6,214 nucleotides of DNA, taken from positions 1-6,214 of the forward strand of contig JALHUQ010000358.1 of assembly GCA_022866645.1 (NCBI GenBank), given 5' to 3'. Below, piece by piece: positions 1-5,411 of the stretch. Made by a program: the position numbers and the translations under genes. How positions within the stretch are numbered: the first letter of the stretch is position 1; each line of letters starts with the position of its first letter. The notes under the pieces were generated by a model that was not told the origin of the DNA, did no database searches, and worked only from the letters and a program-made list of their open reading frames with translations. This DNA is from Woeseiaceae bacterium (lineage in GTDB: Bacteria; Pseudomonadota; Gammaproteobacteria; Steroidobacterales; Woeseiaceae).

Positions 1-224
1 GCGGCGATACCGCCGATAATTTCCTTCTGAGTTTGCTTGATGCGGTCAGCGAGTTGCTGGATCTCGGTTGATGCGATGAAGCTGTCGCCAAATGGGACCA
101 ATAGCGGATCGCAAAGGAGCAACTCAAGGTCGTAGCCGTAAAGTATCGCTAGCTGGGCCGCCCGTCTGGCGACAAGTTCCGGAAATAGGTCAGGTTCGAT
201 AATTGCGAGAATAGACTTGTTCAT
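1..224 (-). CDS. Universal stress protein (UspA family), N-terminal part only
   Basis: The start codon is at 224-222 and the frame stays open for 74 codons to the left edge, so the C-terminal part lies outside the window. A GGAG Shine-Dalgarno sequence sits 7 bases before the ATG and supports this start. The protein begins MNKSILAIIEPD, a first beta strand ending in acidic residues. An amphipathic helix follows (about residues 15-28, rich in Ala, Arg and Leu), then a second hydrophobic strand (about 33-38). This matches the opening of the Usp alpha/beta fold, and the strand ending in EPD resembles the UspE type. The ATP-binding GxxGxxG loop of ATP-binding Usp proteins would lie further on and cannot be checked. 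The family is generally cytoplasmic and linked to stress survival. Whether this is a single or tandem Usp protein cannot be seen. Family call fairly sure, subtype not. Confidence 0.72.
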   Translation of the reverse strand, partial: MNKSILAIIEPDLFPELVARRAAQLAILYGYDLELLLCDPLLVPFGDSFIASTEIQQLADRIKQTQKEIIGGIA

Positions 225-361
225 GATTGGACTCCGAACTCCCGTACACCATGCCCCAGACTAAAATATCGATGAAACGCCCGGATGAGTATCCGCATGC
301 AGCGCACGGATTTTCGGCGAGTACTTATTGGCGATCAGTCCGATAATGTGAGCGTCCGCAG

Positions 362-389
362 GCCAGTGGAACTGGCGAGCCCATGCCAG
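362..389 (-). other. Competing inverted repeats downstream of trxC
   Basis: Three copies of a complementary block can pair in two exclusive ways. GCCAGT (362-367) pairs with ACTGGC (371-376) around a 3-base loop, or CTGGC (372-376) pairs with GCCAG (385-389) around an 8-base loop. The block lies just 3' of the trxC stop codon on the minus strand. There is no T-run after it on that strand, so it is not a standard intrinsic terminator. It may stabilise the mRNA 3' end, assist Rho-dependent ending, or be chance. Confidence 0.3.
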
Positions 390-394
390 CCTCG

Positions 395-829
395 TTAAAC
401 ATGTGATCGCACCCAACGGACAATGTCCGGCGTACTCATGGCCCCGGCCCGGCGCCCAATTTCCCGACCATTCCGGAACAGCGCGATCGTCGGTATGCTC
501 TGAATCCTGAACTGTGCTGCAATTTGCTGTTCGTTTTCTGTGTTTAGTTTTGCCAGCCGGACAGCCGGCTCAAGTTGTTCCGCGGCTTTTTCAAATGCGG
601 GTGCCATCATTTTGCATGGGCCGCACCAGGGAGCCCAGAAATCGACAAGCACCGGTACGTCGTTGTGCTCGATGTGTTTCTGGAAGTTGCGACTCGTCAA
701 ATCCAGCGGCTGCGCTGAAAACAGCGGCTTATGACATTTCCCACATTTCGGACCGTCCGTCAGGCGTATTGAAGGTATTCGATTGACGGTATTGCAGTGC
801 GGACAAACGATGTGCTGGGGATCACTCAT
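395..829 (-). CDS. trxC: Thioredoxin 2 (TrxC), zinc-binding thioredoxin
   Basis: A 144-residue cytoplasmic disulfide reductase, close to the usual length of TrxC (E. coli 139). The N-terminal zinc module shows CPHC (Cys9, Cys12) and CGKC (Cys29, Cys32), the two Cys pairs that set TrxC apart from TrxA. The thioredoxin fold follows from about residue 42, with the active site WCGPC at 68-72 (redox Cys69 and Cys72), the buried acid Asp63 six residues before the first Cys, and the cis-proline in SIPT (Pro113). All key residues are present, so it should be active, reduced by thioredoxin reductase and passing electrons to oxidised proteins. The start codon at 829-827 puts the first zinc Cys at residue 9, as expected. 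The Shine-Dalgarno sequence before it is weak. E. coli trxC is under OxyR; no OxyR site could be recognised here. It stands alone, with the nearest upstream gene a tRNA on the other strand. Confidence 0.95.
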   Translation of the reverse strand: MSDPQHIVCPHCNTVNRIPSIRLTDGPKCGKCHKPLFSAQPLDLTSRNFQKHIEHNDVPVLVDFWAPWCGPCKMMAPAFEKAAEQLEPAVRLAKLNTENEQQIAAQFRIQSIPTIALFRNGREIGRRAGAMSTPDIVRWVRSHV

Positions 830-939
830 TATCTGGTCTGTTTGAATAACTGGGTCAATACAGAACTTGTAGCTGAAATTGAAAAATTCAAGTACAGGGC
901 CACTCCCGAAACGGCGCAGACAATCTCGTACCTAAGGTC

Positions 940-968
940 TGGTCGATGCTGTCAAGTTGTTGTAACAT
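940..968 (+). promoter_or_regulatory. Weak candidate promoter for tRNA-Pro
   Basis: A -10-like TAACAT (963-968, four of six consensus bases) is followed by the GC-rich stretch CGCGCCC. GC-rich discriminators are usual at tRNA promoters under stringent control. It would start transcription a few bases before the tRNA. The -35 at the 17-base spacing, TGGTCG (940-945), is poor. The GC-rich discriminator and position are the main support. Confidence 0.27.
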
Positions 969-980
969 CGCGCCCACGGT

Positions 981-1057
981 CGGGGTGTGGCGCAGCCTGG
1001 TAGCGCACTTGTCTCGGGGTCAAGGGGTCGGAAGTTCGAATCTTCTCACCCCGACCA
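981..1057 (+). tRNA. tRNA-Pro, anticodon CGG
   Basis: A complete 77-nt cloverleaf with encoded CCA. The acceptor stem is CGGGGTG/CACCCCG with the C1-G72 pair typical of bacterial tRNA-Pro, and the discriminator base is A73. The D arm is GCGC/GCGC with a GG-containing loop. The anticodon loop CTCGGGG carries CGG at 1015-1017. The T arm is GGAAG/CTTCT around TTCGAAT. It closely resembles E. coli ProK, which reads CCG codons. One oddity is that the last pair of the anticodon stem (positions 31 and 39, bases 1012 and 1020) is T opposite T, leaving four Watson-Crick pairs. Everything else is regular, so the gene is probably functional. It converges on the acyltransferase gene, whose stop codon is 8 bases beyond the CCA. 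Confidence 0.96.
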
Positions 1058-1064
1058 TTTTTTT
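1058..1064 (+). terminator. T-run directly after the tRNA
   Basis: Seven T follow the encoded CCA at once. No separate GC-rich hairpin lies between, so the only stem in front of it is in the tRNA itself (acceptor or T arm). It may end tRNA transcription before it enters the convergent gene at 1066. Reading the other strand it is an A-run and would not terminate that gene. Confidence 0.35.
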
Positions 1065-1065
1065 C

Positions 1066-1944
1066 TTACCCCACTTTGCCTTTGTCTTCGTCCGTCAGCG
1101 AAGATTGCTCACGCGGAGAAAACAGGCAGCCAGCGAGTTCTTCGGTTGGTACCTCATCCAGCCATTCGGGTTTTCTAAAGTTGCGTTTGATACCACGAGC
1201 GAGCTTGCCGATCTGCAATCCATCAACGATGCGGTGATCGAACGTGCCCGTCAACGGCAGTATGGTGCGAATCTCGATCTGGCCATTTCGAACCACCGCC
1301 TTATCCTCTATCTTGCCCAGAACAATCACGGCGGGAACCTTCGCTGCGGGCATCAACGACGTCATGCCGGTGTTCAATCCGAAGCTGCCGATGTCAGAGA
1401 CGACGAAGGAGCCAAAACTGTCCGCAGACAATCCGAGTGGTTTTATTTCGTATCCCATGTCGACCGTGATCCACTTTAGAAAGCGGAAAGCTGGTCTCCG
1501 CAATGGCCAGGGGATGCGATTGAGCAGGTATTTGTTTTGTGAGGTTTTGGATTCGGTACCTGCGCGACTTTCTTCTGCGCGCAGCCGGATCTCATCGGCG
1601 ATCGATGTCACCGTGCGTGCGTGCGCGTCTTTAATGAGTATTGCCGACACGCCTTCACCGCCGCCGATTGCGACAGGCACCATGACATCAATACGTTCGC
1701 GACCCACAATGCTGCCTCTGCGTATAAAGCAGTTCATTTCGGGCACGTCGAACGCGATCGCGCGCGCAAGAACAGCGGTTGCGAGATGCGTCATTGTAAT
1801 CTTGACTCCGGTGCTGCGTTTTTCGTCGAGGAAGCGCTTGGCATCAGTGACGTCGATATCCAGCGTGCCGTAAACACGGGAATCGGTCGGTGTTGTATAA
1901 ATAGCGGCGGCTGTAACCCGCCACGGAGTATTGAATTGATCCAT
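1066..1944 (-). CDS. Free-standing 2-oxo acid dehydrogenase E2-type acyltransferase domain, no lipoyl domain
   Basis: A 292-residue protein that is essentially one chloramphenicol-acetyltransferase-like E2 catalytic domain. The catalytic motif DHRIVDG is at 236-242, with His237 and Asp241 in the HxxxDG positions, and a SDIGSFG segment (183-189) matches the conserved SNxGxxG region. An insert at about 125-170, rich in Arg, Trp and Pro, is longer than in the classical domain. There is no lipoyl domain and no E1/E3-binding domain. This is not a truncation, because the ispB stop codon lies immediately upstream (TGAgATG). The start therefore looks translationally coupled; no good Shine-Dalgarno sequence is seen. 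Known E2 enzymes move acyl groups from lipoyl arms to CoA in PDH, OGDH and branched-chain complexes. Here the acyl donor and acceptor are unknown: it could act with a lipoyl protein encoded elsewhere or be a separate acyltransferase. Domain call sure, function open. Confidence 0.88.
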   Translation of the reverse strand: MDQFNTPWRVTAAAIYTTPTDSRVYGTLDIDVTDAKRFLDEKRSTGVKITMTHLATAVLARAIAFDVPEMNCFIRRGSIVGRERIDVMVPVAIGGGEGVSAILIKDAHARTVTSIADEIRLRAEESRAGTESKTSQNKYLLNRIPWPLRRPAFRFLKWITVDMGYEIKPLGLSADSFGSFVVSDIGSFGLNTGMTSLMPAAKVPAVIVLGKIEDKAVVRNGQIEIRTILPLTGTFDHRIVDGLQIGKLARGIKRNFRKPEWLDEVPTEELAGCLFSPREQSSLTDEDKGKVG

Positions 1945-1945
1945 C

Positions 1946-2944
1946 TCAGGAGCGGCGCTGAACAGAGAATTCAGCGATATTGATCAGCGCCTGTTTAAAA
2001 TCTGAATCCGGTATTCCGGTAAGAGATGCGATCGCCTTATCGGCCGCTTCTTGTGCCTTGTCGGCGGTGTACTGCAGCGCTCCGGTCGACTCGATAATTC
2101 GCGTAATGTGGTCCAGCTGATCGAGACCGCCTTCCAGAATAGCTGCCCGAATGATCTTGCTGTCTTCGTCCGAGGCGTTTTGCAAGGCATAGATAAGCGG
2201 CAGAGTGGCTTTCCCTTCGGCAAGATCATCGCCGATGTTCTTACCCAATTCATCGGCCGACGCCCCGTAGTCCAGCGCGTCGTCGACCAGCTGAAACGCC
2301 GTTCCGAGGTGACGGCCGTACCTGACCATGGACGATTCGATCTGGCCGCCCTTGCCGCTCAATACTGCAGCGATGAGCGCGCCGGCTTCGAACAGTCGAG
2401 CGGTCTTCCTGTAAATTACCTGCAGGTAATCATCCTCGGTCGTATCCGGGTCATGCACGTTCATCAGCTGCATAACCTCCCCGGCCGCGATGGTATTGGT
2501 CGCGTCGGCGAGAATCCGCATGATGCGCATTTCGCCGACATCAACCATCATTTGGAAAGCGCGGGAATACAGAAAATCGCCGACCAGCACGCTGGCCTGA
2601 TTGCCGAACACGGTATTGGCCGAGTCCTGGCCGCGACGTCGCGATGACGAGTCGACGACGTCGTCGTGCAGCAAAGTGGCGGTGTGGATGAACTCGATGA
2701 TAGTCGCGGCGCGTACATGCTGATCGCCCTTATAGCCCAGCGCACGGGCTGCCAGCAGCACTATCAGTGGCCTGAGGCGCTTTCCGCCACTCATGACGAT
2801 GTACTCGGAAACCTGCGAGACCAGCGCAACATCGCTTTCGAGGCTCCTCACGATCAAGTCATCAACAGCGCGCATATCCCCTGCAGCGAGCGTGGCGATG
2901 TCCTCGAAACTGACGTAATTGGGTGTGTTTTCGGCAACTTGCAT
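1946..2944 (-). CDS. ispB: Polyprenyl diphosphate synthase (octaprenyl type, IspB)
   Basis: A 332-residue trans-prenyltransferase that extends farnesyl diphosphate with isopentenyl diphosphate to the long side chain of ubiquinone and menaquinone. The substrate-binding GGKRLRP is at 53-59. The first Asp-rich motif LLHDDVVD (Asp94, Asp95, Asp98) is preceded by small residues Ala89 and Thr90, as in long-chain enzymes. The second Asp-rich motif FQLVDDALDY is at 217-226 (Asp221, Asp222, Asp225), and a GKNIGDDLAEGK segment spans 234-245. All catalytic motifs are present and the length is normal. The chain length (C40 in E. coli IspB) cannot be read from the sequence. The start at 2944 has a weak ribosome-binding site, and no clear sigma-70 promoter was found. 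It is divergent from rplU across 254 bp, as in E. coli, and followed by the E2-like acyltransferase one base after its stop. Confidence 0.94.
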   Translation of the reverse strand: MQVAENTPNYVSFEDIATLAAGDMRAVDDLIVRSLESDVALVSQVSEYIVMSGGKRLRPLIVLLAARALGYKGDQHVRAATIIEFIHTATLLHDDVVDSSSRRRGQDSANTVFGNQASVLVGDFLYSRAFQMMVDVGEMRIMRILADATNTIAAGEVMQLMNVHDPDTTEDDYLQVIYRKTARLFEAGALIAAVLSGKGGQIESSMVRYGRHLGTAFQLVDDALDYGASADELGKNIGDDLAEGKATLPLIYALQNASDEDSKIIRAAILEGGLDQLDHITRIIESTGALQYTADKAQEAADKAIASLTGIPDSDFKQALINIAEFSVQRRS

Positions 2945-3049
2945 AAGTTGGTGATAATGCCTGAACGCGCCGCCATTGGCGATATTTCCGGACCTCGGCG
3001 CGATATTGCAAGCTATTGAAATAAGGCAAAATTACGGCAACCATGGACG

Positions 3050-3078
3050 TTGACCCGGACCACCTTAATCTATAGAAT
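3050..3078 (+). promoter_or_regulatory. Sigma-70 promoter of rplU-rpmA
   Basis: TTGACC (3050-3055, five of six -35 bases) and TAGAAT (3073-3078, five of six -10 bases) are exactly 17 bases apart. Transcription would begin near 3085, leaving a leader of about 114 nt before rplU. It is the strongest promoter-like sequence in the window, fitting a highly expressed ribosomal protein operon. Confidence 0.8.
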
Positions 3079-3084
3079 TCCCGC

Positions 3085-3198
3085 TCTTTTGTGGCACCCG
3101 CCAGTAAAGCGGCTGCGCGGCGTCTCGACAGAACCACAAAAAAAGCCTTAATTCTCAGTAGCTTGCGATTTTTGCAAGTTACCTAATGGAGCAAACAC
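3085..3198 (+). promoter_or_regulatory. rplU: Structured 5' leader of rplU
   Basis: The predicted leader can form a long outer stem TTTTGTGG (3087-3094) with CCACAAAA (3134-3141), enclosing a small hairpin CCGC (3098-3101) with GCGG (3109-3112). A second hairpin CTTGC (3162-3166) with GCAAG (3174-3178), loop GATTTTT, lies 9 bases before the GGAG (3188-3191) that serves rplU. Ribosomal protein leaders often carry autoregulatory structures. I do not recognise this one as a named class, so regulation by L21 or L27 is inference. The pairing is seen, the function is not. Confidence 0.45.
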
Positions 3199-3714
3199 AT
3201 GTACGCGGTTTTTCGCAGCGGCGGTAAGCAGTATCGCGCGGCACAGGGCGACGTCCTGCGTCTCGAGAAAATCGAGGCCGATGAGGGCGCAACGGTTAGC
3301 TTTGACGACGTTCTGTTGATTGGCGAAGGCGCCGATATCAAAGTCGGCAATCCGATTCTTGCTGGTACCTCTGTCAGCGGCAAAGTGCTGCGTCAGGGCA
3401 AAAGCAAGAAGATACCGGTGGTAAAATTCAAGCGTCGCCAGAATTACTTGCGACAGGGCACCCATCGCCAGTTTTTTACAGAAGTTGAGATTACGGCTAT
3501 TGGTGGTAGCGGAGTCAAAAAAGCGGCGCCGAAATCAGCTGAAGCTGACCAGGCCGTTGCAGTTGAGGCGAAGCCAACAGCCAAGACGGCAGCGCCGAAG
3601 AAAAAAGTGACGACCAAATCGGCGGCTGGTAGCGAGAAGAAAGCTGACACCGCGAAACCGGTCGCCAAGAAGAAGGTCGCCAAAAAAACGGCTGCCAAGA
3701 AAGTCCAGGATTAA
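3199..3714 (+). CDS. rplU: 50S ribosomal protein bL21 with long Lys/Ala-rich C-terminal tail
   Basis: Residues 1-101 are a complete L21 domain: MYAVFRSGGKQYR at the start, the VVKFKRRQNY region (74-83) and the conserved GTHRQFFTEVEI (87-98) that contacts 23S rRNA. The ATG has GGAG 7 bases upstream. L21 is an early-assembling 50S protein. E. coli L21 ends near this point (103 residues), whereas this protein continues to 171. The extra 70 residues are almost only Lys, Ala, Val, Thr and Pro, with repeated KK and AKK units (for example KKKVAKKTAAKK near the end), resembling histone-H1-like or other disordered basic tails. The frame is open and codon use in the tail is ordinary, so it is not a read-through of a lost stop in any obvious way. 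The tail may bind rRNA or other nucleic acid. Family call certain, tail function unknown. rpmA follows after 49 bp. Confidence 0.96.
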   Translation: MYAVFRSGGKQYRAAQGDVLRLEKIEADEGATVSFDDVLLIGEGADIKVGNPILAGTSVSGKVLRQGKSKKIPVVKFKRRQNYLRQGTHRQFFTEVEITAIGGSGVKKAAPKSAEADQAVAVEAKPTAKTAAPKKKVTTKSAAGSEKKADTAKPVAKKKVAKKTAAKKVQD

Positions 3715-3721
3715 CGAAGTT

Positions 3722-3736
3722 CAGGCTTAGGGCCTG
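3722..3736 (+). other. Small hairpin between rplU and rpmA
   Basis: CAGGC (3722-3726) pairs with GCCTG (3732-3736) around the loop TTAGG, extendable by two G-T pairs. No T-run follows, so it is not a terminator. It lies in the 49-base spacer and could affect rpmA translation or mRNA processing; it could also be chance. Confidence 0.3.
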
Positions 3737-3763
3737 GGCGATGAAACTTACAGGTACAGTACA

Positions 3764-4021
3764 GTGGCACATAAAAAAGCAGGCGGTAGTACCAGGAATG
3801 GTCGCGATTCAGAAAGTAAACGTCTAGGCGTTAAGATTTTTGGTGGCGAAAAAATTATTGCTGGAAATATCATTATTCGTCAGCGTGGCACTCGTGTCCA
3901 TGCGGGCGTCAATGTGGGCCTCGGCCGCGATCACACCTTGTTCGCGAAGAAAGATGGCGTTGTGAAGTTTCAGCGCAAGGGCCCAAAACAACGGCAGTTC
4001 GTTAGTGTTGTAGACGCCTAG
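3764..4021 (+). CDS. rpmA: 50S ribosomal protein bL27
   Basis: An 85-residue protein, the same length as E. coli L27 and clearly alignable over its whole length. It opens MAHKKAGGSTRNGRDS, the N-terminal tail that reaches toward the peptidyl-transferase centre, and continues with IIRQRGTRVHAG and GRDHTLFAKKDG. There is no cleavable N-terminal extension of the kind found in Firmicutes L27. The start codon is GTG at 3764, fixed by the conserved N-terminus. The only nearby Shine-Dalgarno-like bases are AGGT at 3752-3755. It shares the rplU transcript and is followed by an intrinsic terminator. Confidence 0.97.
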   Translation: MAHKKAGGSTRNGRDSESKRLGVKIFGGEKIIAGNIIIRQRGTRVHAGVNVGLGRDHTLFAKKDGVVKFQRKGPKQRQFVSVVDA

Positions 4022-4028
4022 CCGGCGA

Positions 4029-4046
4029 CCCTGGCGCTGACCAGGG
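4029..4046 (+). other. Hairpin just after rpmA
   Basis: CCCTGG (4029-4034) and CCAGGG (4041-4046) form a perfect 6-bp stem with a 6-base loop, 7 bases after the rpmA stop codon and 21 bases before the terminator. It lacks a T-run and may protect or help terminate the transcript. Confidence 0.45.
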
Positions 4047-4067
4047 CCAAGCAACGCATCTGAAAGG

Positions 4068-4088
4068 CCCCGCTACTGCGGGGTTTTT
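4068..4088 (+). terminator. Intrinsic terminator of rplU-rpmA
   Basis: CCCCGC (4068-4073) pairs perfectly with GCGGGG (4078-4083) around a TACT loop, directly followed by TTTTT (4084-4088). This is a classical Rho-independent terminator and separates the ribosomal genes from obgE, at least in part. Confidence 0.88.
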
Positions 4089-4094
4089 CGTCTC

Positions 4095-4127
4095 CAGAGG
4101 GCTCTGACCCCAAAGGGGTTCGACCCC
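4095..4127. repeat. REP-like palindrome cluster
   Basis: Three short inverted repeats are packed in 33 bases. CAGAG (4095-4099) pairs with CTCTG (4102-4106). ACCCC (4107-4111) pairs with GGGGT (4115-4119), and the same GGGGT can pair instead with ACCCC (4123-4127). The GAGGGCTCTGACCCC-type wording resembles intergenic palindromes scattered in some gammaproteobacterial genomes, often linked with REP-associated tyrosine transposases. Only one copy is in the window, so its repeated nature is an inference from recall of the motif. Confidence 0.45.
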
Positions 4128-4155
4128 GGTTATTGGCATTAAGCTTACGTAAACC

Positions 4156-5205
4156 ATGAAATTTGTCGATGAAGCAACGATTAGCGTACTGGCGGGCAAC
4201 GGTGGACACGGCTCGCTCAGTTTTCGTCGCGAAAAATTCATAGAACGCGGCGGCCCTGACGGTGGCGACGGTGGACACGGTGGCAGCGTTTACCTGGTCG
4301 CCGATAAGTCTTTGAATACCCTTGCAGATTTCCGCATGACCAGGAAGTTCAAAGCGGTCAGCGGGGACGGTGGTTCCGGACGGAACAAGACCGGTCGTTC
4401 GGGCGACGATCTTGAGATCAACGTACCTATCGGCACGGTCGTGCACGATGTGGACACGGGCGAGTTGATTTGCGATCTGACGGAGGTCGGGCAGCGCCAG
4501 AAGGTCGCCGAAGGCGGCCGAGGCGGGCTTGGCAATACGCGATTCAAGAGCAGTGTGAATCGGGCTCCGCGAAAATTTACGAAAGGTACTGAGGGTGAGG
4601 CTCGTAGCCTGAATCTGGAGCTCAAGGTACTCGCGGACGTTGGGCTGCTCGGTATGCCGAACGCGGGCAAGTCCACTCTGATCACTGCCATGTCCCACGC
4701 GAAACCGCGAATCGCCGACTATCCGTTCACGACATTGCACCCGAATCTCGGCGTTGTTCGTGTCGGTAGCCTGCAGAGTTTCGTCATGGCCGATATTCCA
4801 GGCCTGATCGAAGGCGCCTCCGAAGGTGCGGGTTTGGGAATACAGTTTCTAAAACACCTGCAACGTACCGGTATTTTGTTACATCTCGTCGACATCGCGC
4901 CGCTTAACCCCGATACCGAGCCTGCCGACGAAGTGCGTGTCATTGCGAATGAGCTGAAAAAATTCTCCGATGAACTCGCAGAAAAGCCCCGCTGGCTCGT
5001 AATTAACAAGATTGATTTGTTGAGCGCAGAAGATCGGGCCGTTGCTAAAGAAATGCTGCTGGACCAGTTGCAGTGGAACGGCCCGGTTTTTGAAGTGAGC
5101 GCGGCGACCGGCGCTGGTACAAAAGAGCTAGGCCAGGCCGTAATGCAGGAACTCGAGCGCGTTGCTGAAATGGCAGCGGAAACAGCAACAGATACCGGCG
5201 TTTGA
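4156..5205 (+). CDS. obgE: Obg-family GTPase ObgE/CgtA
   Basis: A 349-residue GTPase that takes part in late 50S ribosome assembly and ppGpp-linked growth control. Residues 1-158 are the Gly-rich Obg domain, with clusters such as GGPDGGDGGHGG (32-43) and GGRGGLGN (120-127). The G domain follows: G1 GMPNAGKST (166-174), switch I YPFTT (189-193), G3 DIPG (213-216), G4 NKID (284-287) and G5 SAAT (315-318). All nucleotide-binding motifs are intact. The protein ends soon after the G domain, so the C-terminal acidic tail of the 390-residue E. coli protein is mostly missing. The ATG gives the conserved MKFVDEA start, but no Shine-Dalgarno sequence is seen; the palindrome TTACGTAA (4145-4152) lies in that place. 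It follows rpmA by 134 bp, across a terminator, without the yhbE-type transporter found between them in E. coli. Confidence 0.97.
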   Translation: MKFVDEATISVLAGNGGHGSLSFRREKFIERGGPDGGDGGHGGSVYLVADKSLNTLADFRMTRKFKAVSGDGGSGRNKTGRSGDDLEINVPIGTVVHDVDTGELICDLTEVGQRQKVAEGGRGGLGNTRFKSSVNRAPRKFTKGTEGEARSLNLELKVLADVGLLGMPNAGKSTLITAMSHAKPRIADYPFTTLHPNLGVVRVGSLQSFVMADIPGLIEGASEGAGLGIQFLKHLQRTGILLHLVDIAPLNPDTEPADEVRVIANELKKFSDELAEKPRWLVINKIDLLSAEDRAVAKEMLLDQLQWNGPVFEVSAATGAGTKELGQAVMQELERVAEMAAETATDTGV

Positions 5206-5274
5206 CATAAAGACCGGCCGTCTCTAATGCCATCAGCGACATTGCCGGGGCGCGTACCGCTTGTCGCAAGATAA

Positions 5275-5287
5275 CGACCACTGGTCG
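5275..5287. other. Small palindrome downstream of obgE
   Basis: CGACC (5275-5279) and GGTCG (5283-5287) form a perfect stem with a 3-base loop, 70 bases after the obgE stop. The next T-run is more than 20 bases further on, so it is not an intrinsic terminator. It could be a 3'-end structure or a protein-binding site. Confidence 0.28.
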
Positions 5288-5350
5288 GAAAATCCTATAC
5301 CTATGCGGTTTTTCTAGACTTTCATCACATGAATTCCCGCTTCAAACCCT

Positions 5351-5384
5351 GATAATTGCCCCATTCGCGGCGTAGTTGAGCCGC
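5351..5384 (+). promoter_or_regulatory. Candidate -10 and leader hairpin before the pilin genes
   Basis: GATAAT (5351-5356) matches five of six -10 bases, but no good -35 lies 16-18 bases upstream. A hairpin GCGGC (5367-5371) with GCCGC (5380-5384) follows and would sit in the leader of the pilin mRNA. No sigma-54 type GG-N10-GC element was recognised. A promoter is expected somewhere in the 206-bp gap because the pilin genes differ in function from obgE. Confidence 0.3.
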
Positions 5385-5411
5385 CGACTTTTCAAGGCCA
5401 AGGGACAGGAA

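Noticed and set aside
865..893. Nested AT-rich inverted repeats (ACTTG/CAAGT and TTGAA/TTCAA) in the trxC upstream region
   Set aside because: Only 5-bp arms in AT-rich sequence; easily chance and no matching regulator motif recognised.
927..955. Perfect TTGACA -35 on the minus strand upstream of trxC
   Set aside because: No acceptable -10 is present 16-18 bases further on (GGTACG at spacing 17), and it lies about 100 bases from the start codon.
1613..1624. Three tandem GTGC units
   Set aside because: Only three copies, inside a conserved coding frame; too short to count as a phase-variable repeat.
1244..1873. Long plus-strand open frame opposite the acyltransferase
   Set aside because: Antisense to a clear catalytic domain, with no ribosome-binding site or family features.
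3682..3688. Run of seven A in the rplU tail as a slippage site
   Set aside because: It encodes Lys codons in a Lys-rich tail, is shorter than typical slippage runs, and no alternative frame product is convincing.
4201..4281. Repeated GGTGGACACGG in obgE
   Set aside because: Explained by the repeated Gly-Gly-His-Gly segments of the Obg domain.
4018..4740. Long minus-strand open frame opposite obgE
   Set aside because: Shadow of the obgE codons; its protein has no recognisable domain and obgE is fully intact.
5376..5411. Upstream TTG start extending the FimT-type protein by 12 residues
   Set aside because: The ATG at 5412 gives a normal short prepilin leader and has a well-placed AGGGA; the TTG has neither.
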